Source of the DNA: Burkholderiales bacterium
Lineage (GTDB): Bacteria; Pseudomonadota; Gammaproteobacteria; Burkholderiales; Burkholderiaceae
Assembly (NCBI GenBank): GCA_947372535.1
Contig: CANBUA010000121.1
Location: 1-13,226 of the forward strand
DNA: 13,226 bases
Reading direction: 5' to 3'
Below are positions 8,146-13,226 of the stretch, piece after piece. How positions within the stretch are numbered: position 1 is the stretch's first letter; every line of letters starts with the position of its first letter. Under the pieces are notes generated by a model, which ran no database searches, had not been told where the DNA came from, and worked only from the letters and a program-made list of their open reading frames with translations. Both the position numbers and the translations under genes were made by a program.

Positions 8146-8280
8146 TCAGATTTCAAAGTGCATGCCCGCAAGTTCGTTCAAGGGGTGCAACTCCTCCTCG
8201 ACTTGGGCCACGGCGAAGCAGACCCAAGTCGCAAGGCCAGCTGCAGGCAAGGACGACGAAGATTGCAATGACCGGGGCGG
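8146..8280 (-). pseudogene. Possible remnant of a small membrane protein gene
   Basis: Two minus-strand frames look protein-like side by side. One reads APVIAIFVVLAC (about 8278-8243), a membrane-helix start. The next frame reads AAGLATWVCFAVAQVEEELH and runs on through PLNELAGMHFEI to a stop at 8146. A one-base indel near 8240-8250 would join them into one short protein with an N-terminal hydrophobic helix and an acidic tail. Neither frame has an ATG with a ribosome binding site; in-frame TTG codons at 8268 and 8250 are poor candidates. Third positions are about 70 percent G/C in the second part. It could be a frameshifted gene, a sequencing error or chance. Confidence 0.3.
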
Positions 8281-8300
8281 ATTGCCTTGTGCGGCGCTGC

Positions 8301-8315
8301 GGTCTTGAGAAGACC
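8301..8315 (-). terminator. Stem-loop without U tract downstream of the 24-residue gene
   Basis: A perfect 6-base inverted repeat with a 3-base loop, GGTCTT-CTC-AAGACC on the minus strand, begins 22 bases after the stop of the small hydrophobic peptide. No T run follows, so it may only protect the 3' end of the message. Confidence 0.35.
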
Positions 8316-8337
8316 TTGGGGATGTTGAGGTGTGTCG

Positions 8338-8412
8338 TCAATGCACGAACAGCGCAATCAAAATGACGATGGGGATAGGAATGCCGAGAAAAAGCAAAAG
8401 CAGTGAGCGCAT
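8338..8412 (-). CDS. 24-residue hydrophobic membrane peptide
   Basis: The frame starts with ATG at 8412 and encodes MRSLLLLFLGIPIPIV followed by a further leucine/isoleucine-rich stretch ending in LFVH. Almost the whole chain is one hydrophobic segment, broken by the proline-containing core GIPIPI, with a single basic residue near the N terminus and a histidine at the end. GGAGG sits 5 bases upstream of the ATG, the strongest ribosome binding site in the window, which is the main argument that it is translated. It lies 59 bases downstream of the four-helix membrane protein gene on the same strand, so both are probably made from one message and the peptide may be an accessory subunit of that protein. 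From memory, similar tiny LGxPxPI peptides occur in other proteobacteria without an assigned role. A longer in-frame upstream extension (to 8553) would run antiparallel to no known protein and lacks a binding site. Confidence 0.7.
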   Translation of the reverse strand: MRSLLLLFLGIPIPIVILIALFVH

Positions 8413-8417
8413 GGTTG

Positions 8418-8422
8418 CCTCC
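8418..8422 (-). promoter_or_regulatory. Strong ribosome binding site of the 24-residue peptide
   Basis: GGAGG on the minus strand, five bases before the ATG at 8412. It is what separates this very short frame from random open frames. Confidence 0.7.
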
Positions 8423-8471
8423 AAATTTGCAGTGAGCTGAGGTGAATCGAAGTGTGCGGACCAGATTGACC

Positions 8472-9458
8472 TCAGGCGTCTCGTTGCCGCCCACCCACGG
8501 TGGCAGCCAGGCTGGCAACAAACGCACCGCTCAGCAAGGAAATGAAGAGCCACAACGCGGCGTAGGCCGATGCCTTGCGCGCGGCATCAGCAGCTTGAAC
8601 CATGGCGGTCTGTGCAGCATGCAAACTGGCTTGTGCGCCGGCATACGTATCGGTCACGCGCTTTTCGGCTTCTTGCTGCGACAGCCCGGTGCGTTGCGCA
8701 ACCAACTGACCCACATAGCGAACATCCTGCGCGGACAACGCCTCCATATGAATGGCGGTCATGAAGATGCGACCGACTTCAGCCAGAGGCGCTGGCGTTA
8801 CTGCGCCACCTTGCATCTCGCTGCTACCCGCGGGAGCAGCGGTTGCGGCAATCGTGGTGTCCCTTCGGAACAATGAATCGATGAAGTAGTCCATGGCCCT
8901 GGTACTGCCATCTGACTTCACCGCTTCAGAGCCTGCCATGGCAGCAGCGCCAGTCGTGGCCGCCGCAGCGGTGCTTGCGATGCCGCCCCCAACAGCAGCC
9001 CCAGCTTGCACACCGCTGTTGGTGATCGACCCAATCACCGAAGTCAGCAATGCAGCTGTCACCAGAGAGGACACCGCCCAAGCCAGAAAGCCGTGGACCG
9101 TGTCGCGGAAGTAGATTTCGTCGCGATGAACTTCCACCCACTTTGTTCTGAGCCTGCCGGCCAGGTAGCCGCCCATGCCCGAGGCCATCAACTGTGTGAA
9201 CGTGACCCACAGGATGGCCGATAGGCCAAAGGCGGTCTTGCTGATGCCATCGTGTGCCCATGGAGAGACGGAGGAGAGCCCCAATCCCGTACCCAGCATC
9301 AACAGGATCAAAGACAGTGCGGCGGCCCCAGCGGCCCCAGCAAAAATGGCTGCCCACGATACGGGGCTGGATGACGCCGACGCGGTTTCCGCATCGGCAT
9401 CGGGCTGCGGACGTTCGCGCCTTGGGTTACCGATGGTGGCTGTGGTCGGAAGGGCCAT
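8472..9458 (-). CDS. Conserved-type integral membrane protein, four helices, unknown function
   Basis: A 328-residue protein with a polar N terminus (1-31), then helices at about 33-63 and 73-100, the conserved-looking loop GGYLAGRLRTKW and the motif DEIYFRDTVHGFLAWA (113-128), a third helix to about 146, a glycine/alanine-rich stretch (150-178), a polar, probably periplasmic or cytosolic, region with a helical segment containing LSQQEAEKRVTDTYAG (259-274), and a last helix at about 298-320. From memory, the SWAAIFAGA opening and the RTKW...DEIYFRDT loop recur in uncharacterised proteobacterial membrane proteins, sometimes labelled PhnA-like; I do not know a function. AGGA 6 bases before the ATG (9465-9468) supports the start. 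It diverges from the DUF2157 operon across 99 bases, and the 24-residue peptide follows on the same strand. Confidence 0.85.
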   Translation of the reverse strand: MALPTTATIGNPRRERPQPDADAETASASSSPVSWAAIFAGAAGAAALSLILLMLGTGLGLSSVSPWAHDGISKTAFGLSAILWVTFTQLMASGMGGYLAGRLRTKWVEVHRDEIYFRDTVHGFLAWAVSSLVTAALLTSVIGSITNSGVQAGAAVGGGIASTAAAATTGAAAMAGSEAVKSDGSTRAMDYFIDSLFRRDTTIAATAAPAGSSEMQGGAVTPAPLAEVGRIFMTAIHMEALSAQDVRYVGQLVAQRTGLSQQEAEKRVTDTYAGAQASLHAAQTAMVQAADAARKASAYAALWLFISLLSGAFVASLAATVGGRQRDA

Positions 9459-9545
9459 GATGAATCCTGAAGTGACATCGCAAAATCATGGCCTGATGAG
9501 GCTTGTCGCACGGTGCGTTGGCGCACAGAGCGCTGGCATCGCCCT

Positions 9546-9551
9546 TATGCT
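9546..9551 (+). promoter_or_regulatory. Candidate -10 element for a leaderless DUF2157 operon message
   Basis: TATGCT lies exactly 6 bases before the ATG at 9558, so a transcript starting 7 bases after it would begin at the start codon. No Shine-Dalgarno sequence precedes that ATG, which fits a leaderless message. The -35 match is poor (TTGGCG at 9518, spacing too long), so this is weak evidence. Confidence 0.25.
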
Positions 9552-9557
9552 CGTGCC

Positions 9558-10502
9558 ATGAATACCTTCACACCCATGCGCCACGGTGACCGCCCCACGC
9601 CTGCCCAATGGCGTGCCTTCGCGGCGAGCCTGCTGCAGGCCGCGGGCCTGGGCTCTCTGGGGGCAGGCGTCATTTTCTTTGTCGCGGCAAATTGGCAGGC
9701 CTGGGGTCTCGCCGGACGCTTTGGCTTGTTGGAGGCAGGCATCGCACTCTGCGTGGGGGTGGCGCTGCAACGGCCGCCACCATCGCGCGCGGGTCAGGCC
9801 GCGCTGCTCCTGGCCACGCTCTTGACGGGCGCTCTGCTCGCTTTGTTCGGCCAAACCTACCAGACTGGCGCGGACACCCACGAACTCTTCTTCACCTGGG
9901 CACTCCTCACGCTGCCCTTCGCCATCGCAGCACTGTCGGGTGCCGTCTGGGCGGTGTGGTGGGTCGTGCTCAATGTCGGGCTCGCGCTGCTGTGCGGTGT
10001 CTTGGGGCTCGATCACTTCTTCTGGCGCTTTGTGGACGGCTGGAGCCGTGACCGGGGTGCGCTGCTGATGCTCCCGTGTCTTGTGAACCTGCTTGGGGCC
10101 GGCCTCTTCCATTTGCTCCGGCGCTCGCGCTTTGCCCAGTCAGCGCCAGGGTGGTTGCCCCAGCTGCTGCTTGGCATTGGCCTTGGCTACGGCGCCGCCG
10201 CATCGATGCCGGAGGTGAGCGCGCACAGTGCAACGGTCATCGGCTTGTACGCCTTGATCTCAATGGGCATTGCTGGCGCGACGCTGGCGCATCGCCGTGA
10301 CGTGTTCCCGCTCACCGTGCTCGCTACCTGTTGGATCGCCATCTCCACCGTCTGGCTGGCGCATTCGATGCCGCGGGTGGACATTGAACAACTCTTCGTC
10401 ATCGTGGCCTGGCTGATCAGCAGCTCTTCAGTGGCCGGCAAGCTGTTGATGCACCTGTTGCACGAGTGGCGAGATGCGGCCAAGGGTGAGGCTGCGCCAT
10501 GA
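9558..10502 (+). CDS. DUF2157 domain membrane protein
   Basis: A 314-residue multi-pass inner-membrane protein. The N-terminal part (about 12-150) matches the DUF2157 pattern: an opening PTPAQWRAF helix, then GAGVIFFVAANWQAWG before the second hydrophobic helix, and alternating hydrophobic segments through GQTYQTGADTHELFFTWALL, a stretch typical of this family. Roughly eight to ten hydrophobic helices follow one another almost to the C terminus. Its biochemical role is unknown. It leads a three-gene set with DUF4401 and GDYXXLXY proteins, a combination known in other proteobacteria, and its stop overlaps the next start by 4 bases. I chose the ATG at 9558 over an upstream GTG at 9513 because only the shorter protein has the family's usual N terminus. 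No ribosome binding site is visible; see the candidate -10 element immediately upstream. Confidence 0.9.
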   Translation: MNTFTPMRHGDRPTPAQWRAFAASLLQAAGLGSLGAGVIFFVAANWQAWGLAGRFGLLEAGIALCVGVALQRPPPSRAGQAALLLATLLTGALLALFGQTYQTGADTHELFFTWALLTLPFAIAALSGAVWAVWWVVLNVGLALLCGVLGLDHFFWRFVDGWSRDRGALLMLPCLVNLLGAGLFHLLRRSRFAQSAPGWLPQLLLGIGLGYGAAASMPEVSAHSATVIGLYALISMGIAGATLAHRRDVFPLTVLATCWIAISTVWLAHSMPRVDIEQLFVIVAWLISSSSVAGKLLMHLLHEWRDAAKGEAAP

Positions 10503-11434
10503 ACCATCCTGTGACGACGCGGGCCGCACTCCGCAGGCCACTGGCGATCAGCTTGCTGCTGGGCATCTGCGGCTGGGCCGCAGGCGGCCTCACCCTGCTG
10601 CTGGTCTACATGCTCTTCCACCCGGAAACGCCCAGCCAGGCCGCCTTCTCTGGTGCGCTGTTGTTGGCGGCAGCCTGGGGCCTGTTCAAGACTGATCAGG
10701 ATGATGGGCATGCCTTTGTGGCGCAACTCGCGCTGACGCTGTCGATGGCCGGTCAATGCCTGGTGCTGTTCGCCATGGCCAAAAACGCGCACGGCTTCGC
10801 TTCGTTCTCAGGTGCCGCGCTGCTGCTGCAGGCCGTGATGACCCTTGTGATGCCGAACCGCCTGCACCGCACACTGTCCACGTTCTTCGCCTTGATCGCT
10901 TGGGCGCTGACCGTGCGCTTCGCCTTGTTCGACGAGCCTGGCGGCGGGTATCAGGCTGCCACACCGCACAGCGCATCGCTGCCTGCAGCGCTCACAGCTT
11001 GGGTTCTGGCCTGGGGGCCTGTGGCTGCCGTCCTTTGGTTGGCAATCCGCAGAGAGGCCTTGTGGGCGGGGCGCAGTTGGGCCCACGCCGTGCCCTCGGT
11101 CATCACTGGCCTGATTGGCGGCCTTGCCTTCGCCACACTGGCTTCACACCCGTTCGAGTCGTTCAGCTGGTTCGGCGGGCCGGCTGAGGTTGTGGACTAC
11201 CTTGCGCTGTGGCCCCTGCTCTCTGCGCTGGGTGCACTCGGCGCCCTGACTGCGGCCTTCGCCCTGCGCCAACGCGGGCTGATGGCCCTGTGCGTGGTCG
11301 CTGCGCTGCTTCACATCAGCAACTTCTACTACGCGCTGGGCACCAGCCTGCTGACCAAGTCGCTGTTGATGTTGACGTTGGGCTGCGTTTGCCTTGTCGC
11401 CGCACATGTCCTGCGCACGAAGGAGCCTTCATGA
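10499..11434 (+). CDS. DUF4401 domain membrane protein
   Basis: A 311-residue multi-pass membrane protein. After a short basic N terminus (TTRAALRRP) it runs through about nine to ten hydrophobic helices, including LAISLLLGICGWAAGGLTLL (15-34), and ends on a basic tail, VLRTKEPS. The segment order and its place between a DUF2157 and a GDYXXLXY gene identify it as DUF4401. In the middle, GLFKTDQDDGHAFVAQLALT and MPNRLHRTLSTFFALIAWAL follow the family pattern as I remember it. The function is not known; stable association with the DUF2157 protein in one membrane complex is a reasonable inference from the gene order and the overlapping starts. The ATG lies inside the upstream stop (ATGA) and the GTGAGG stretch before it can serve as ribosome binding site. 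Confidence 0.88.
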   Translation: MNHPVTTRAALRRPLAISLLLGICGWAAGGLTLLLVYMLFHPETPSQAAFSGALLLAAAWGLFKTDQDDGHAFVAQLALTLSMAGQCLVLFAMAKNAHGFASFSGAALLLQAVMTLVMPNRLHRTLSTFFALIAWALTVRFALFDEPGGGYQAATPHSASLPAALTAWVLAWGPVAAVLWLAIRREALWAGRSWAHAVPSVITGLIGGLAFATLASHPFESFSWFGGPAEVVDYLALWPLLSALGALGALTAAFALRQRGLMALCVVAALLHISNFYYALGTSLLTKSLLMLTLGCVCLVAAHVLRTKEPS

Positions 11435-11925
11435 AATCAGTGGTGTTGCGTGGGCTCATCGTGTTGGGCGCCTTGCTCGTGCTCGGCGCCACGAATGTCG
11501 CCATCCTGGGCAAGGAGCGCATCAAGCGTGACGGCGATGTGGCCTACCTGCCACTGGCGCCGGTCGATCCGCGTTCACTGATGCAAGGCGACTACATGGC
11601 GCTGCGCTTCGCCATGGCGGATGACATCGCGCGCCGCAACGCGGTTGGCCAGCGCCACTTGCGCAATGGTGAAGAGGCCCTCGCTGCGATCAAGCTCGAT
11701 GACAGGCACATCGCCACCTTGGCCGACACCCCCTCCGCGGGGTCGATCAAGATTCGCTACCGCATCCGCAACGGCCACGTCTGGCTCGGCACCAACGCTT
11801 TCTTCTTCCAAGAAGGAACGGGAGACCGCTTTCGGGCGGCACGCTACGGTGAATTTCGCGTGGACCGCCAATCGGGTGAGGCCGTGCTGACCGGCTTGCG
11901 GAGCGACACGCTCGCGGCGCTTTAG
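11431..11925 (+). CDS. GDYXXLXY domain protein
   Basis: A 164-residue protein with one N-terminal membrane anchor or uncleaved signal (about 5-24) and a C-terminal domain expected in the periplasm. The family signature appears as GDYMALRF at 53-60, with the last tyrosine changed to phenylalanine. Upstream of it, YLPLAPVDPRSLMQ is the usual lead-in, and RYRIRNGHVWLGTNAFFFQE with RYGEFRVDRQSGEAVLTGLR forms the rest of a small beta-rich domain. The role is unknown. AAGGAG at 11420-11425 is 5 bases before the ATG, and the start overlaps the DUF4401 stop by 4 bases. The TAG stop overlaps the last stop of a decayed gene on the other strand. Confidence 0.9.
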   Translation: MKSVVLRGLIVLGALLVLGATNVAILGKERIKRDGDVAYLPLAPVDPRSLMQGDYMALRFAMADDIARRNAVGQRHLRNGEEALAAIKLDDRHIATLADTPSAGSIKIRYRIRNGHVWLGTNAFFFQEGTGDRFRAARYGEFRVDRQSGEAVLTGLRSDTLAAL

Positions 11926-11930
11926 AGCAT

Positions 11931-11946
11931 CGGCGGCTGGCCGCCG
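11931..11946 (+). terminator. GC-rich hairpin after the GDYXXLXY gene
   Basis: CGGCGG-CTGG-CCGCCG forms a perfect 6-base stem with a 4-base loop 6 bases after the operon's stop codon. No T run follows, so it is at best a weak or factor-assisted terminator; it also lies within the decayed frame of the other strand. Confidence 0.3.
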
Positions 11947-12364
11947 GCGCTAACGGCCGAGTGAGCGATGTTGAACAGATGTGGCATGTCGCTGCACAGC
12001 AACCGCTCAAGCTCATTGAGATCGACCATCTCCTTGAGCTTGTTGAGCATCACGGGCGATGGCAGGCTCAAGGCGCAATCTGGATTCATGCCCTACATCA
12101 CGGCCCGCACTGAGCGATTGGTCTTGGGCGCGTCAGACCATGCAAGGCGACCCAGCAATTGCACCCTGCCCTTCATGCCCTTGGGTGTCTTGAACACCCA
12201 GATGGTGCCGGGGTACCCAAACAGTTCAAGCGAGTGGATCACGGCGCCCTTCGCGAGGCAACGAGAGCGGCCGCAAGAGATGGTCGATCGGCCAGCGACG
12301 TCGCCCGGGAAATGGATGTTGGCCTTTGCAAGTCACACGCACCACGCGCCACTGATTGACCCTT

Positions 12365-12400
12365 ACCGGATGTAGCAGTACACACCCGGGTGGATCCGGT
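12365..12400. repeat. Nested inverted repeat
   Basis: ACCGGAT (12365-12371) and ATCCGGT (12394-12400) are perfect 7-base inverted copies, and the 22 bases between them contain the palindrome ACCCGGGT (12384-12391). A separate palindrome, ACCCCGCGGGGT, lies at 12421-12432. They sit between the decayed region and the end of the exported-type protein gene, and could be a hairpin at the end of that gene's message or a rearrangement scar. Confidence 0.4.
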
Positions 12401-12459
12401 CGCGCATGCGCAGGCTGATGACCCCGCGGGGTAGCGCCCCCAGCAGATGTCCATCGGCC

Positions 12460-13071
12460 TTACTTGATGACGGTTGCTGGGAACAGCGGCACCAGTGGCT
12501 GGTGCGCAGGGCAGCTCACGTTGATCGACTTGATCGGCTGATTGGGCGCATCGAACAAGTCGATGACTGCATCTGCATGACCAAGATAAACGTGAAGCAG
12601 GCCAACCTTGCCCGCCTGAAACTTGATGGGAGACACCGCGCCACCGTTATCAGGGAACACGGGGTTCACAGGCTGACCCACATGGATTGGCTCGATGGTG
12701 CTGATGTAAGGATCGACGGCTGCATTCTGGGTCGCAGGCAAAGCGTTGTCAGCCAGCATTTCCAGGTTGGTCACGCGTGTGCGAAAGCCTGTCGCATCGG
12801 GTGTCTGGGCCAGTATGTCATTCACCGCCTGTGGCGGCACATGGAAGATGCCACGGCCATAGTCGAACTCGAAAGGTGCACCTGTCTTGTAGACCAGGCC
12901 AACGCCTGATGCCGACATGGACACGGGGATGTCGTAGCTGCCCACGCCATCAACATCGCAGTGATAGCCCACGGACGTGGCCGCTGTGATGGCATTGACA
13001 GGCAGGCCCTGCGCGGCGTCGATGTGTGTGTTGGCATGCAGTGGCGCCAGATCGGACGGACCGCCGAACAC
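12460..13071 (-). CDS. Unidentified, probably exported beta-rich protein, likely 5'-truncated
   Basis: The frame from the GTG at 13071 gives 203 residues. I do not recognise it with confidence. It has an alternating, glycine/proline/valine-rich composition typical of a secreted beta-sandwich (YDIPVSMSASGVGLVYKTG, FQAGKVGLLHVYLG), only two cysteines (C38 and C187) that could pair, and few basic residues, but no signal peptide. The general plan, a cysteine near the start and one near the end after a FxAGxxG motif, recalls DUF6801-type proteins; this is a weak guess. The GTG has no ribosome binding site, the open frame continues upstream to about 13148 without an ATG, and the divergent TetR start is only 38 bases away. 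A lost N terminus with its signal peptide is the simplest reading. The start is therefore unreliable; the stop (TAA at 12460-12462) is clear. Confidence 0.6.
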   Translation of the reverse strand: MFGGPSDLAPLHANTHIDAAQGLPVNAITAATSVGYHCDVDGVGSYDIPVSMSASGVGLVYKTGAPFEFDYGRGIFHVPPQAVNDILAQTPDATGFRTRVTNLEMLADNALPATQNAAVDPYISTIEPIHVGQPVNPVFPDNGGAVSPIKFQAGKVGLLHVYLGHADAVIDLFDAPNQPIKSINVSCPAHQPLVPLFPATVIK

Positions 13072-13097
13072 CGTGTCGAAGTGGGGGCTGAGTAAGA

Positions 13098-13103
13098 GAC
13101 AAT
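13098..13103 (+). promoter_or_regulatory. Candidate -10 element for the TetR-type gene
   Basis: GACAAT lies exactly 6 bases before the ATG at 13110, the same spacing as the candidate before the DUF2157 gene. It would start a leaderless message at or next to the ATG. No good -35 is visible and only a weak AAGAGA could serve as ribosome binding site. Confidence 0.3.
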
Positions 13104-13109
13104 CGCGGC

Positions 13110-13226
13110 ATGAGTGAAGCCGAGTCCGAACGTCCTGCCTATGCCCGCGTCACCCGATCGCACAAAGGCGTGGATGCGGACGCGCGTCGCAAGGAGCGGC
13201 GTCAGCGCCTGGTCGAGGCCGGGCTG
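13110..13226 (+). CDS. N-terminal part of a TetR/AcrR-type transcriptional regulator
   Basis: Thirty-nine codons are present before the window ends. After a polar leader (MSEAESERPAYARVTRSHKG) comes DARRKERRQRLVEAGL, the usual first helix of TetR family DNA-binding domains, where a basic R/K-rich stretch leads to ILxAAxxLF-like residues. The helix-turn-helix itself lies beyond the edge, so the family call rests on this short stretch. It diverges from the exported-type protein gene over 38 bases, an arrangement in which a TetR protein often controls its neighbour, although that neighbour seems truncated here. Confidence 0.65.
   Translation, partial: MSEAESERPAYARVTRSHKGVDADARRKERRQRLVEAGL

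Larger units (their letters stand above)
11922..12458 (-). pseudogene. Decayed coding region with three in-frame stops, identity unknown
   Basis: One minus-strand frame keeps strong protein-like character over about 530 bases although it has stops near 12364, 12331 and 12081. Its pieces read DGHLLGALPRGVISLRMRDR then IHPGVYCYIR; LAKANIHFPGDVAG; SLELFGYPGTIWVFKTPKGM then KGRVQLLGRLAWSDAPKTNR; and KLKEMVDLNELERLLCSDMP then HLFNIAHSAVSAGGQPPML before a final TAA at 11922-11924. Third positions in the last two pieces are nearly all G or C, as in functional genes here. I do not recognise the family and saw no transposase motif. Different pieces could come from different genes. The final stop overlaps the convergent GDYXXLXY stop. 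This fills the only stretch of more than 300 bases in the window without an intact gene. Confidence 0.5.

Noticed and set aside
7507..8271. 254-residue plus-strand frame spanning the cyclase start and the 70-residue gene
   Set aside because: Crosses two well-supported minus-strand starts and their intergenic region, and looks like low-complexity antisense translation.
9486..10112. 208-residue minus-strand frame opposite the DUF2157 gene
   Set aside because: Gln/Glu/Arg-rich antisense shadow of a membrane protein; no start signal.
11922..12458. Decayed region as an insertion sequence remnant
   Set aside because: No transposase motif, no terminal repeats flanking it and no target duplication could be seen.

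Overview
The window reads as chromosomal DNA of a GC-rich betaproteobacterium, most likely Burkholderiales (Comamonadaceae or a neighbouring family). This rests on codon use with mostly G/C third positions, four gene junctions of the ATGA type, and the style of the membrane diguanylate cyclase sensors and small membrane proteins. It is inferred from the sequence alone and no database was searched.

Left half (1-7711, all on the minus strand): a three-gene cyclic-di-GMP signalling operon transcribed right to left with 4-base start/stop overlaps. First comes a 12-helix protein carrying two complete membrane-sensor plus GGEEF units in tandem (7711-5018). Next is a membrane hybrid histidine kinase with a degenerate receiver, an intact receiver and an Hpt domain (5021-2280). 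Last is a soluble response regulator with REC-PAS-GGDEF-EAL (2283-151). The intact His and Asp residues allow a complete relay, H257 to D688 to H844 in the kinase and then D58 of the response regulator, so a membrane cue could steer both synthesis and breakdown of c-di-GMP. The codons for the GGDEF signature of the response regulator contain an uninterrupted run of eight G. None of the three GGDEF domains has the RxxD inhibitory site. A partial gene leaves the window at the left edge.

Middle (7900-9458, minus strand): a conserved-looking four-helix membrane protein, a 24-residue hydrophobic peptide with a near-perfect ribosome binding site, the probable remnant of another small membrane protein, and a basic 70-residue protein. 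All are of unknown function.

Right of a 99-base divergent intergenic region (9558-11925, plus strand): an overlapping three-gene set encoding DUF2157, DUF4401 and GDYXXLXY proteins, a recognisable membrane/envelope gene set without a known function.

Right end (11922-13226): a decayed minus-strand coding region with three internal stops, whose last stop overlaps the stop of the GDYXXLXY gene; an unidentified, probably exported protein that seems to lack its 5' end; and the first 39 codons of a TetR-type regulator. This segment looks like the scar of gene loss or rearrangement. No tRNA, rRNA, CRISPR array or intact mobile element was seen.
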